The translations under genes were made by a program, and so were the position numbers. DNA of 64,000 bases from Ascidia mentula. Taxonomy: Eukaryota; Chordata; Ascidiacea; Phlebobranchia; Ascidiidae. The stretch covers positions 10,356,501 through 10,420,500 of the forward strand of contig OX387200.1 of the NCBI GenBank assembly GCA_947561715.1, in the 5' to 3' direction. Below, piece after piece: positions 17,820 through 30,292 of this stretch. The notes under the pieces are model-generated. The model had not been told where the DNA came from. It did no database searches and worked only from the letters and a program-made list of their open reading frames with translations. The number at the start of each line of letters is the position of its first letter. Position 1 is the first letter of the stretch.

Positions 17820-20800
17820 TCATGTGGCAGGAATGGAGGGAAGAGTTACGGACGCATCTTGTTGTGTTATAAAAGTGGTCGATTCCTCTGTCGCATTTTT
17901 CTCCATTGGGCCTTCAATAGCCTTCTGAATTCTAAAAAAGTAAAATACAGTATTACTTTGATTCCAGTATAGGGTAGGGTTACTGTCCCTAACATACTAT
18001 TAAGTCCAAAGGATTGCCCAAATTTTGAGACCAGATGTATTCAAGTGAAACTGCCACCGCTTTAAACTTATCTGGGTTACTTTTGCCCACACGAAGCATT
18101 TTGAGCTTAATTCTGCAATAGGCGTTGTGACGTCCCATTTGGGAACCTCGGGATAAATTACCTGCCATCTCATATTGACGATGTAACATCAGATTAAGAT
18201 TTGAGATGATACTTTTGCATTTCTCCACTGACGCAAATTTTAACACTAATCCACCATAGGATTGTGCCATGTTTGACATTCACAGGATTTTAAAATTTTG
18301 TGATTGTCTTGCACAAAATAACGACCCAACTACAAGGTCCAACTAAGAGTTTAAAAATCACACCAAACATCTTACGTCTGCGAGTCACTCGCAATTCCGA
18401 GCGGTGCGGAATGTTGGTTCCTTTGCCCTTTGTTGGCCCCTTTAACACCGTTCATCCTTGCGAAAAGAAGCCGAAGCACTTTTTCCTTTTGTTCCCAGGT
18501 CAGATCACGAACGTCCACTTTGCTTCCAAGATTTCTCCTTTACAACGACATCAGCACAATGGTCAATATTATTATATTATAGTGGCACCTTTTTTGTAAA
18601 TTGATTAGACGCACGTTAATCGGTTTGTTTAACCAATCAATAATTTAATTCCGATTCTAAAAATAGGTTTTTATTAAAATAGTAATTCCACTGATTAAAA
18701 CTCTTGACTCTAACCAATTTTCGGCTTCGCTCAGATCCGCATAAACACTGTTAGTACTCTGCTCTGATCGTTGGAAGGTTCGAATTTTAGGAAACTCCGC
18801 TTGTCCAGCATGAGCAGCTAACATCTTACGTTGATAAGCCGCTTGAGCCGCTTGTACATACTGTGCTCTAAACACCAGCAGGTCTCGATCGAAGCACGAA
18901 TGTATCATGTATAAATTGGAAACGAGCACAGGTGGAACATCACTTGATGTCCACATTTATTGTAAAGTTTATACACATACGTAAGTAGTACCGATTTAGG
19001 GCTATTTCGGTGCGAACTTTTTCCAGGGCATCTAAAAAGAAAATCTCGAGAGTCGTTCGTTGATCAACAATGTTTTTCGCAACTTTCTTCACCTGTAATG
19101 AAGAAACGATAATCTTAGATTTATCGATGTAAAAGTATTTACAAAGTAAATGTTGCAACCTTGTTCATTTCACGATCTTTAAGTTCAAGCATTCGTTGCA
19201 GCCTCTTAATTTCCCCTTCGCTGGCAGCCGTTTCCACTCTTGCTCTGTGCTCCACCGCCATTTTTTCCTCTCGGAATTCATGAACCTAAACCGACGAAAT
19301 GGTTTCTGGTTTAAAGAAGAACGAAGTCATTTGATCGCTAAATAGCGAATATTAAAATTCCCGTCCGATTTGAACTTTTTTTTAATATGTATGTGTTTAC
19401 CATGCTACTCAATGCCCTTTCGAGTTCTTCTACTTTGTCCTTGAGCTCCCGGATGTCCTGCTTATGACGTTTGCCTTCGGTTACTTTTTGCTTTAACGTG
19501 ACGTCATTCAGTTCCTTCTCTGCGCGTAGTTTTTCAACTTCTTCTGTTAAAACATCGCATCTGCCTTGGAGTGTTTGGCTTTCCTGTCAAAGAACAAGTA
19601 AAACTAAAAACACGAGGACACCACGCTTATTCGGATATTGTTAACTTTTAGTATACAAATACTTTGCTATTCATATATGATTATTGTGACACGGGGCCTG
19701 GCGGCACTATGGGTTGAGCATTGCTTGGCCATAGTGTGTCCACTTTGTTTTCTCGGTAAGATTGCCTGTTTGGTGCCCAACAGATGATGGTGATTGTATA
19801 GTCACCACAATGTGGAAGTCTTTGCTTGGCCGTTTGGTCGGCAAAGTTATCTGATAGTCACACCAGCTGCACTGATGAGAACTTATAGGTCCAAACAGTG
19901 GCCATCTGTATGCAGCTTACACAATCCAAATACTTTACTGTAACAAGCCAGTTTAGTTATCTCCTTATTATTCAGTAAAGCACATTTATATCATGATAGG
20001 CTAACTTTAGTTGGGCATATGCAATGTAAATAGCCTCAATACCTTTACATGATAGCTTAGAGCCTCATTCAATCGGATGTTTTCTTTATAAACTGATCTG
20101 GTGGTTTCATCAAGATTTGCTATTGCTTCTGTGTGAGCCCTCTCTGCAAGTTCGGCAATTTTTTGACTAGCTTCCCGCTCTAGACGCAGTTTTTCCTCGA
20201 AAAACTAAAAAAGGCAAAACAAAATTAATTTTGGTGAAAGTTTTGTAATATTTTCAAACCATCTTGTGACGCAAAATTTCCCTTCTAAAGGGGTTGCATT
20301 GTATATTTAACAAGTGGTTTCAATTTTTAGTTCATGCTAAATTAAATTTTGTCCAAAAGACAATAACAAACTAACCACTATTGAAAAGCATGCTTCATGT
20401 AGATTGTAGAAGCATACTCTTAGATTTATGTATATACTATATTAAAATATGTAGACCATGAATAAGGATAAATAGGAAGCAAACCTTGTGTTCCATTTTT
20501 TGGAGGGTATCTTTATGTTCCCGGTTTGCAACATAAAGACTTTCCCGTATTTCATCCAGTTCAGCCTGCATTTGGGCTCGCTTCCGACGAAATTCTTTCA
20601 CCAGCTTTAACTCTGATTGCATTAGCTTGACCTCGCCAGTTCTCTGTTCTAATCGACCTTCTAACTCTGTAACTTGAGTGCCAAAATCTGCAATCTACAT
20701 TTAGGCAATATATTAAGTGATACAATATTTCAATTGTATTTTTCATACTCACAAGGCCCTCTTTTTCCTTTCTACTTTGCTTCTTAAGATCCAATATGTC

Positions 20801-21498
20801 TTGTTGCAACTGAAGAATCTACACCAAACAATTAGTGTGGTTTTGTAAAGGAATGAACTTATATAAACCCATCTACAATTTTTTTGTTTGTATCAACACA
20901 TACCTCTTCATCCTTTTCCATGTCACCTTTTTTGAGAAATGTTACAACCTCAATAGTGTCTTTTTCTGTTTGAAACAAGTTGTCATGGAGTTTCTCATTT
21001 TCAGAAGCCATTCGCTTGCATGTTTCTCTGCCATGTTAGTGATTTGGGGTTAGAATTAATTTATCTATATTATTGCAGCTGATGTACCTGTATTCTGCCC
21101 GTGATTTTTCAGTGACTTCCAACCTGCTACTCCAAAGCTTGGCATTGGCAAGTGCCATTGACAGTTCAACATCTCTGTCAAGTTTTGATGACTTTCCTGA
21201 TTTTTTCCCTTTTTTTCTGTGAATAAAGGCATTCCTTAAAAGGATTTGTAGACAGCCCAGATTGGAAAAATTTCTTTTGCGAAAGTTTACTGATAGTCAG
21301 CAAAATATTTATTAGCTAATGCATTAACAAACGAAAAATGTTGCGATCATCCGTGGACACAATTAGCGATCGCCAAAAAAAATTCTCTTTACAAACTATC
21401 AAAATTATTTTTCAAACATTGAGCATTAATAAATCTACTTACCCTCCCTTTCCTTTCCCACCCTTTTTGCCTTTCTTTCCCTTGCCTTTTTTAGGCAT
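17820..21498 (-). CDS. BBOF1: Basal body-orientation factor 1 (coiled-coil)
   Basis: Twelve exons on the minus strand: 21443-21498, 21088-21216, 20904-21027, 20753-20818, 20485-20694, 20043-20204, 19401-19583, 19160-19285, 18981-19092, 18715-18865, 18376-18537 and 17820-17931. Total 530 aa, close to the 529 aa of human BBOF1 (CCDC176). The start is the lysine/glycine run MPKKGKGKKGKKGGKGKGG. Diagnostic matches: FFEEKLRLE, LAERAHTEAI, LKDREMNK, VKKVAKNIVD, QRTTLEIFFLDAL, EFPKIRTF, STNSVYADLSEAENW, DLTWEQKEKVLRLLFARMNG and the end FITQQDASVTLPSIP. Almost the whole protein is predicted coiled coil. In vertebrates it acts at basal bodies of multiciliated cells to align cilia. The exon 9/10 join uses the downstream AG of an AGAG acceptor, chosen because it keeps the frame. 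A SINE-like repeat lies in the intron around 19795-19925. Confidence 0.95.
17989..18279 (-). CDS. Unrecognised 96-codon open frame inside the last BBOF1 intron
   Basis: An uninterrupted frame from MSNMAQSYGG to a stop, with composition that looks protein-like (SRGSQMGRHNAYCRIKLKML, KFKAVAVSLEYIWSQNLG). BBOF1 exon 11 joins exon 12 in frame without it, and its matches to human BBOF1 end and resume across the intron, so it is not needed for BBOF1. It could be an alternative terminal exon, a small nested gene, or chance. I do not recognise it. Confidence 0.25.
   Translation of the reverse strand: MSNMAQSYGGLVLKFASVEKCKSIISNLNLMLHRQYEMAGNLSRGSQMGRHNAYCRIKLKMLRVGKSNPDKFKAVAVSLEYIWSQNLGNPLDLIVC
19795..19925. 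repeat. Short SINE-like repeat, copy 1
   Basis: About 125 bp matching 34934-35058: AGTCTTTGCTTGG, TTTGGTCGGCAAAG, CACACCAGCTGCACTGATGA, ACAGTGGCCATCTGT. It lies in a BBOF1 intron. No terminal inverted repeat is visible, so a retroposed SINE or short interspersed unit is more likely than a MITE. Confidence 0.75.
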
Positions 21499-22683
21499 TT
21501 TCAAACTACTGGCAAATACTGGTAGAAATAGACAACTATACGCCACTTGTTAATCTTCAAACAAAAAATTAGGTACAAAATCTAAATACACATGTACAAA
21601 ATAGTTACATTCTAGGTTGGAATAAATGTTGTGTCATGCAGACATTAAAACCTGTTGCCCTAATTGTCACAAGAGAGCATAACCATAAAGACTAAATGCT
21701 GACAAAGATTCTGTTCTGTAGTTGGTATATGAAAACTTGTTGGTAAAAAGACTTTATAGTCACCACAACAAAATGTGCTTCAGCCAAAAGGATGCAAGCT
21801 TCTCTAACTCTGTATTTGTTCACAACACTACCAAATTAATTCACAAAAATATTGCAGAAATGGCTAAACTTCCAGAAAAAAAGTAAACAAAATGTAAATT
21901 GTAAATGGATTTCTGATCTCTGATTACAATCCAATGAGAGAGAACTTTAAGATGCTACAACACTTGTAATTAACCACAACAACGTGAAAAAGATCAATGG
22001 GTAAAAATATATAAATATTTACAGTTAATTTATACATTCATCAATTTTAAAATTGGGAACAATAATAATATTTTACTATGTGATAATATCTAGTCTCATT
22101 GGACTATTTTGAAGATTGTAATATGTTTCCATAACAACCATTAACTGCAAATTACCACAACTGTCTTCAGATCTCAGGGCGTTACCGCTGATATCAGTAA
22201 GCTTTATGTGAAAGTAGTTTTTTTTTCTATGAATAGGAATAAAGAGTGAACAAAGTTTACTAGATGATTTTACATTAATTAATTAATTAATGAAATTTTT
22301 TTTTAGAAAAAAATCTACCAGAATAACAGAAAAACTGGAAAATTTTTATACCCCAGTCCTAACCTTAATTTTCGAAAATATGCAACATGATCGACACGGT
22401 AGAAAGGAGATGACTTTAGGGATTTTTGCCTGGTGATAAGAGTGTAAAAAAATTTCTTGAAAAATCCTTGCGGCATGGCGCGAAAATTTTGGCAAAAATA
22501 TTGGCGTGTGCATATTTAACTATTTGAACATATCGATTTGTATTTTTGTACATTATTCCTGTTATTCGGTGAATTGTTTGCTTTTGTTTCTAGGTCTTGC
22601 TGAATTGGGGAGTTTCGGGACATCAGTATATTATGCCAATCGCCCTGTTCAAGTCAATAACTTCATGTAACCAATCTTTGGTG

Positions 22684-22975
22684 CAGATAGGGGTCCAACC
22701 TTTTTGTTAGGAGGCCACGTGTTGTTTACAGACGACTTTGCGGGCCACCTGACAGGGAATTTACTTTTTTCTTTTCACCACAGGGTTGGTACAAAAACAA
22801 AATCAAGTCAAATCAAGTCAACGTTGAAAATGCTATAGAAATCAATTCCTCAATTAACGAAATCCTACTTTATGTAAATATACACCGTTGATAAATATAC
22901 GGTTACATCATTTCGGAAATTGTCGCATGCGCTATACATTAAACCTTTCCGCGGGCCACAAGTTAGACACCCCTG
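22684..22975. mobile_element. Non-autonomous hAT-like element
   Basis: Left end CAGATAGGGGTCCAACCTTT and right end, inverted, CAGGGGTGTCTAACTTGTGG form imperfect terminal inverted repeats. Both ends go on into GGGCCAC-type words typical of widespread hAT-derived short elements. The interior is AT-rich with no frame. Flanking 8-mers (CTTTGGTG, TTATAGTG) agree only in part, so a target duplication is uncertain. Confidence 0.65.
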
Positions 22976-23769
22976 TTATAGTGTTTGTTAAACCTTATTT
23001 TTTTTCGGTCACAACATTTTAGAAAAATGTGACGTTACCGTATGTAATACGCACTATTGCGCCATTACAATTGTTCAGTGAAGGGCGAAATTAAACGGAA
23101 ATGTCCTAATATGCAGATAAAAATATTCAGGTTGAATTTTGCTGTACGGACCGTCTTTATAAACCACAGCAAGGGAACCTTAGACAGTGGTTACAAGAGA
23201 CCACCAATTAAGAAATACTCCTTAAAGGATTCATTGCACCCAAAAACTTTGTTGTCCTTCAATTTTAGATCTTTGCAATATTTTTACCTGGGATATATGC
23301 AAGTTTTCTTGTAGCAAAAAAATGAAATTCCAACATAAATCAAGACAGCAAGAAACCAGGCAGATCGTATAATGTCAGATCAAGCCCGACTCGTTCAATA
23401 GGAACAACAAAACGTTGATCGGGTGCAACATAGGGTAATGGAGGCATTATGAAGTAAAATAATATATACGCTTAATATAGCGAAATGTTTTACACTTGCT
23501 ATAAAATAAAGGCGCGGTAAATTTGACTCGCGTGCCTATTGTTGTGCACACCTGGTTAAAAACATTATTTCTTTTAATAATTTTTTCCTTCATATGAATC
23601 TTTCGTCGTTTAGTTGCAATGAGGTGCAAATCTGCTTGTTAGCAAAGAAACTATCTGCTTTTATTTGCAAACGCAACTTATCGCTACAACAGCTGATTTA
23701 CAAACTTTTCGCCATGTCATGTGTCCGAACCACGATGGTTTCCTGTTCTCATTTTTGCACACAACTGCT

Positions 23770-24832
23770 TAAAAGTGCATGTGACACGTAAAAATCAAAC
23801 ATGTTAATAATTAAACTAAGAGATGTTCATAAATTTAAAACATTTTTTGCGAAAAAAGTAGCATGATACGGCGATTGGTTTCTGAGATACAGCTGAGTAA
23901 CGTCGCATTTTTACCGCTGCGAACGAAATCGTGCGAAAGCGAGATTATTGTTGCGTGACGTCATAGAAGGCGCTATGGTCGTGCGAGTGATGGCAGCAAG
24001 CCTTATGCGTTTGGAATGGAAAACATTGTAAAATTGGTTTAGTACAGTTTTGCATTAAATAGGGGACAACAAGTGAACAAATGCAACAAACGGATTTTGA
24101 TGTTAATTTGAGCTGCGGACAGATGGCCGCTGTTCGACCTATTATGTCTTATTTAGTTATGTAATAATAAAACAGTTACTGGGACAGGGTGCTCTTGTTG
24201 TTGCGGCATTTATGATCGCTAACGTGATGCATAAAATTTTGAAAACGCGACAGAGACAAACCGTCGGTTTAGCATTGTCGTTTTGTCCACTCACGCCAAA
24301 AGATTGAAGTAGGTTAATTGAATTTTGACCTCCGAGAAAGGCCAGCCAAATTAGCTGATTATGCAACACAGTTCTTCTGTCATAGTACCACTTTTTGCCT
24401 GGCAGTAGCGTTGCCTACGAGTTCGCGTCATAAATGATTTATTTAATTCGCCACAATCAACCACTAATATATTTTTCGCAACATAGTTCGTAACTAGAAA
24501 TGTTGGAATCATCAAATTAAAGTCAACACAAAGGTGAGGTAAAAGTTATGACATCACACCCAAAATTGCGTCATTTAATGTCACTGAGCAAAGAAACGCA
24601 CCATTCCCGTCTTATCGAAGTACAGAGTAATGTCGTTTCCGCTATACCCTATTTGGTCTTCCGATAATTAGTGACAAATAATCCTTAGGTTTGTGACGTC
24701 AAAGTGACATATTTTTGTGTGATGTAAAACCCTGTCCTGACCTTTGAGGTAACGTAATCTGTGGATTCTTCTATGTTTGAAACTATTCGATATCTGCAAT
24801 ATGAGACGCCTTCTCCTATCTAAACAATGCAT
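23770..24832. repeat. 1-kb interspersed repeat, copy 2 (uninterrupted)
   Basis: Collinear with 568-1962 over its whole length but without the MITE, so it supplies the empty site. Contains CRE-like motifs near 23957 and 24700. Around 24110-24146 it has a module (CGGACAGATGGCCGCTGTTC) resembling the reverse complement of the SINE-like repeats at 19795 and 34934. Confidence 0.85.
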
Positions 24833-25328
24833 GTATAGTACGTCATCGAAGCTCCGGTGACGAAGGTAGATATTTTTCCTAAAAGCTAAAAAAAGTCCCA
24901 AATACTTACTCATACGGCTTCTAAACCAAAAGATACGTTTGTTCAGTGCAAGTTTTGACCCACTTCTAGACTTAACAAAACAACAAATAAATTTTATGTT
25001 GCCAATAAATGTTGTAAGCTGAGATCTTAGCAAGCAATTTTGGAAGGTGAGCTTTAATAACATGTAGAGAGGGCTACAGTTTGCACATGTAAAATCATGC
25101 GGAACAATGTTGTGTAAGCCATGTACAACGATAGATGGAAATGCACTTCAGGTAAACGCACAATAGAAACTAGATCCACTTATTGCATGATTTGGTTGTT
25201 CCCGGGCTGAGAATGTCTTTTTACTTAAAGTGTAAAATTGGAGGGAACATGATTATATTTCTATTTTTAAAAGGCACAACAAAATCAACACTATTAAACC
25301 ACCCACACTCTCGATCGGTTTCAACCAA

Positions 25329-28300
25329 TCAACGCATAACTGGCATGGCAACAGCCGCCTTTGAATGGTCCACATCTTCTTCACGCCAGAGCTGTGTGAC
25401 CGTCTTTAGCTGTGTATAGAACTGTATTCCCTGTTGAAACATAACAGGTGGTTAAGCACAAAATGCAACTAATTGCATTAATTTTAAATGCTTTACAAGA
25501 GGGTTTTCCCAAAATGCAGCCTATGACAATAGTATGACAAAAAATTAACTTGATTTCCTGAGCTTTTGTGTTCATGGATCAAGCTTGTTGTGTTATTTAG
25601 CTTTTGTTTTCTAATATCTTTCACTCTAATTGAACAGAAAAAAAATTTTGACATAAGAAGATAAATCAGATTCACAAATATGGCTCCATGGCCCAAATAT
25701 GTGTGAAATTATTTTGACAAAATGCAAAAGAAATACACTACAAACCAAATATTTGTATTAACAAAACGGAAATGTGAACAAATTACTTGTTTTCCATAGA
25801 AATGTGTGTCCCCACGGAAAGATGCTCTAGTTCCAGTGAAGGAAAACATAGGTAGGGGAACAGGAATCGGGACATTTACACCAACGTTACCCACATCTGA
25901 ACAAATATAGTGGATTGTTTAAAGCATTACTTGTATGAATTATTTAACAATGTCCACACCTATTTCATTGATAAACTTGCGAGCAGTTGCACCACTTCGA
26001 GTAAAAATAGCAGTTCCATTTCCATAAGGATTTGAGTTAGTGATGTTAATGGCGTCATCAAGGGTGTCTGCCTCCAACACAACGAGGACAGGCCCAAAAA
26101 TTTCTTCCTTGTAGCATTTCATGTCAGGCTAGAAATATAACATTGCCATGAGCAACAATGGCAATTTAGCTGCTATCTTCCAAATGATTTAAAAAAGCAT
26201 AGGTCGCATAAGTTAACGAAGCATCACAAAGCATCAAGTCACATTTCGTGGTTAAGTTAAGCACTTTAAAAACTTACGGTAACGTTGGTGATTATGGTCG
26301 GTCCAACAAAGTTTCCAGATTCATATCCTTTAACATTAACACTTCGACCATCAAGTAAAACCTGTGCTCCTTCATCAACTCCACTCTGAATTAGATCACA
26401 AATTCTTTCCTTTGCTTGTGGTGAAATTACTGGACCAAGGTCTGCACCAGGTAATGTTCCTAATGCAATAATATTGACAAAGTTTAATGATAATCTGATA
26501 CATATGCACAAGATTATCCCAAATTAAACCAAACTAAAGGAACCTTTGTCCATTTACCTTCATTGACAACTAGTTTTTCTGCTCTTTCTTTTATGTCCTT
26601 TATCCATTCCTTTGAATCTCCAACAAAAACCACAGTTGAAAGTGCCATACATCGCTGACCAGCGGCACCAAAAGCAGCACCGACAAGTTGATTTAAAGTG
26701 TTTTCCTATAAGGTATTGAGTTTAAATGAAGACCGAACATCAAACAAGAAATGTAACCATTTAATTAATTGCTTTGAATGGCGGTCGCTTACAGACCAAA
26801 ACAAACCTTAGCAGCATCAGGCATAATTATTCCATGGTTCTTCGCTCCCATATTAGACTGAACCCTCTTTCCAGTTTTTGATGCACGATCATAAATATAT
26901 TCCCCAGCCTGGTTTGAGCCAACAAAGGACACAGCTCTGATATCAGGATGATCACAAACTAAGTTGACCGCTAAATTGAAAAAACAGAACTCTGATTTAG
27001 CATTCAAAAGCTTTTCAAAAATTAAATTCTACAGTAATTTTCCAAATTTTTTTTAAATTTCTGTGGGTTGCTAGCTATTTTTTAAGGGGTTCCACACAGT
27101 GGGAGTCATTTTGCTTACAAATATTTAAAACTTGCTTTAATTAAAAAAATAACAATTGGATATTCCAAAAACTGTTTTTGAAATATGAAACTGAATAAAA
27201 ACAAATTTTGAAAGATTGGTTTGTTCCTGTTTGTGACAAAACAATCTTTCATGTGCGTCGAATACAAATAATGTTTTACATCATATTTTTGCATAACAAT
27301 AATGTTTCTATACTTATTATCATTTTTTTGGAAAGTTGTTATGACACAAAGTTATTGGCAATTTCTCATAATTCAATGCAATTTTATCTTCAAATAACAC
27401 GTGTGACAGAGTAGGAAAATTCTTTTTGAATAAGTGCTAGGTAGCTGTATTTGCTAAAATGGGTTAGTGATTCCCAAAAGGTTGAAACCATGGGTATCCA
27501 GGTTTTTTTGTGAAATATTTCGGTCTGTTTTGAAAGCTAAACAAACGCCACTTTGTTTTTTTGTCAAAATCCCTGTGAAAAACAGAAACTTTCTTTGATG
27601 TTGACCTAAAAATCGCATCCTGCTTGCATTCACCATTGTTTCCAAACAGGGAGCATTGTTACAGGACACTTGGCATTGATACCAAACATGTGGCATTGTT
27701 AGGAAACAAGTGTCATTTTCGTCAGACGAAATGTTGTTTTTAGTTGTTGTATTGGCAAGCGGTTTTCTTGTGTGCAAAGTCATTTCGATTAGTTGTTAAA
27801 CTAGACATGTTAAAAACTTGTTTTAGCGCTTGCAAAAGTGCAATGAGGAATATAGGGCCCACCGCATGGCAAATAGTTTTATTTGTATGTTTTCTTGATA
27901 CCGTTAGCCTACACCTAATCCATTTTGGTTACAAATATATTCAAGCATAGTCGTATCTAGGATTTTCCAAATTTTTCCAATTTTCCTGATCCAAATTTTT
28001 GAGAAATTTCCTGATTTTTAGGTGTAAACTAAGGTTAATTGTGGTCGAAAATCGCAAAATACGAACGCCGGTGTTCGCACCAATCGTCACATAAACGGTG
28101 GCTTCCTGGCTTGCGCAATTGTGTAACGCTATGGAAAACTCGATGCGAGTTTTTGCGGTAGTGCTTGTGCCGTAGTTTTATCACTACTACTTTAAAAGAA
28201 AAACTTGAATATATTTGTAACCAAAAGGGGGCTTACGTTATCAAGAAAACAAACAAATAAACTATTTTCCAAGCAGTAGCCTTATCTTCCCCTTGGCACC

Positions 28301-30292
28301 TATGCGAGCGCTATAAGTTGTTTTAAACATGCGTAATATTGGCAACGTGTTTAACAACTAAACTAATTGACTTTCACGCAAGTAAAACGCTTGCCATAAC
28401 AACGTGACCACTAAAAAACGAAGTTTCGTCCTCAGACTGACGAAAATGACACTTGTTTCGTAACAATGCTCCCTGTTTGGAAACAATAGCGAGTGCAAGC
28501 ACGATGCGGTTTTTAGGTCAACGTCAAAAAAACGCGGATTTTGACAAAAAAATACAGTGGCGTTTGTTTGGCCATAAAAACAGACTTACACCGCAAGCAC
28601 TACCGCAAAAACCAGTGTTCCATAGCGTTATGCAATTGCGCAGGCCAGGAAGCCACTGTTTACGTGACGATTGGCGCCAACACTGGCGATCGTATTTTGC
28701 AATGCTCGACCACAAACCATAGTTTGCACTAGAAAATTGAGAAATTCCCAAAAAAATTTCGTCCACCCCAAAAAACCTGGATACGCCTATGGCTGAAAGC
28801 ATTAGCTTGAAACAATATACCACAAAAACTTTCACAAACAATTCTTACATGATATACTCACCATCGTGGGATCCATGAATTATGTTTAAACTGCCATCAG
28901 GTATTCCAGCATCTTGTGCAAGCTGTGCCAAAAGCATGGTAGCTCCAGGATCCCTCTCTGATGGTTTTAAAACATATGTGTTTCCACAAACCATTGCCAT
29001 GGGGAACATCTGAAAGGGTTTATGAAGGGTTATAACTACAAAGTTTGAGGTTTACTGGCTTTTTTTTTAATTTAAGTATTTGTATTTGAATTAATACACT
29101 ACCTTGGCCAATAAGTTTATTGATTGATGCCAGTGAACCCTACAATAAAAACTGTAAATATGATAACTAAGGTCGCCAAGTAAAAGCTTTCACAGTGGAC
29201 CAATCCCACATCGACATGCAAAAGTATGCAATGATCCTGTAAACTTTATGTAAGTGCATAGCATACCCATAAAGGAATCATTGCAGGAAAGTTGAAAGGA
29301 GTGATTCCGGCGCAAACGCCAAGGGGATATCGGAATGTCATTGTATCCATGTCTTTGGCAATAGAAGGCATTGTCTCACCAAGATTAAGGGATGTTATGC
29401 TGCAGCAGTGTTCTACAACCTCTATAATAATTATATACATATTTTAATCATACAACAATATAAAAATGAAGTTTTATATGAACTTGTAACTAATGTCATA
29501 ACATTTATGTTAATTCCACAGACTTCAATGAGGTTGTACATCGTGGTTAGCTACACATGTAGCATATTAAAAAGAAACACATCTGGCACGTACGTAATCC
29601 ACGTAAAACATCTCCTTCAGCATCTGGAAGGGTCTTTCCTTGTTCCTTTGTGATCAAGCTTGCTAGTTCTTTCTGCAACAAAAGCGTATCTCTATATACA
29701 TGGCATATTTTGCTAACAATCTTTGGGAGCACAAACCTGATTGTCCTTAATAAGTTGTTGGTATTTGAACATTACTTGTTGTCTGTGTAGAACTGATGAA
29801 TCTGACCATGGTTTAAAAGCTCGCTTGGCAGATGCGACCGCTGCATTCATTTCATCCATGGTAGTTTCAGGAACTCTTGTTATGATTTCATTTGTGGCCT
29901 AAAAACCTTATGGTTAACATTTCAAAAAGACAGACATTACAAATAAGTTTTATTTTACTGGGTTATGGAGATCAATCCATCGGTCAGTAGTTGAATCAAT
30001 AAATTTTCCATCGATGAATAACTTTGTTGTCTGTGAAAAAGATAATTCGATACAGGCTACTTTAAAAAAATGTCTTGAAAATTATTGATTTTTACATTAC
30101 AACATAACTTACCGCTGATGATGAATATCGCTGGCAACTGGTTGAAAGTTTAAATACCTGCAAATATATTTTTTGATTGTTTCAGGATTACATACAAAGT
30201 GTATTTACATTACCACAACACCAATTCTTTTAACAATTAATATTCAGTTTTATCTACATTCATACCTTTGATATATTCCTGGCATGCAGCAT
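25329..30292 (-). CDS. ALDH6A1: Methylmalonate-semialdehyde dehydrogenase, mitochondrial
   Basis: Minus strand, multi-exon: 30266-30292 (MLHARNISK), 30113-30157, 29959-30030, 29737-29898, about 29589-29672, about 29270-29420, about 28860-29010, about 26815-26970, about 26560-26710, about 26278-26460, about 25960-26130, about 25780-25900 and 25329-25432. The first two exons give a basic, Ser-rich mitochondrial presequence. The protein matches human ALDH6A1 closely: [64 protein letters not shown] with the catalytic Cys, [43 protein letters not shown]. It oxidises malonate and methylmalonate semialdehydes to acetyl- and propionyl-CoA in valine and pyrimidine breakdown. The intron between about 26970 and 28860 carries a large foldback element. 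Confidence 0.96.
27487..28793. mobile_element. Large foldback element cluster
   Basis: The outer ends read TATCCAGGTTTTTT on the left and AAAAAACCTGGATA on the right. The central 27955-28195 repeats the left-end-type block, so the right part (27955-28793) looks like one complete element with about 220-bp inverted ends. The left part (27487-27955) is a second, end-shortened copy lying inverted to its core. Shared words include ATATATTTGTAACC and GACACTTGTTTC. No transposase frame is visible. It lies in an ALDH6A1 intron. Mutator- or foldback-type origin is a guess from the long inverted ends. Confidence 0.75.

Larger units (their letters stand above)
21499..25328. other. Repeat-bearing gap between BBOF1 and ALDH6A1
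   Basis: Both flanking genes are on the minus strand; the gap holds the BBOF1 promoter and the ALDH6A1 3' UTR. It contains a hAT-like MITE (22684-22975) and copy 2 of the 1-kb repeat (23770-24832). Elsewhere I see no exon. Open frames within the 1-kb repeat are not shared between its two copies and look accidental. Confidence 0.6.

Noticed and set aside
18373-18376. A TAA that could end BBOF1 at exon 11
   Set aside because: The same bases contain a good donor (GTAAGA), and the next exon adds FITQQ and LPSIP, which match the end of human BBOF1 and bring the length to 530 aa.
24668-25063. 131-codon minus frame near the ALDH6A1 3' end
   Set aside because: It starts inside the 1-kb repeat, is not kept in copy 1 and has skewed Leu/Arg/Ile composition; judged accidental.
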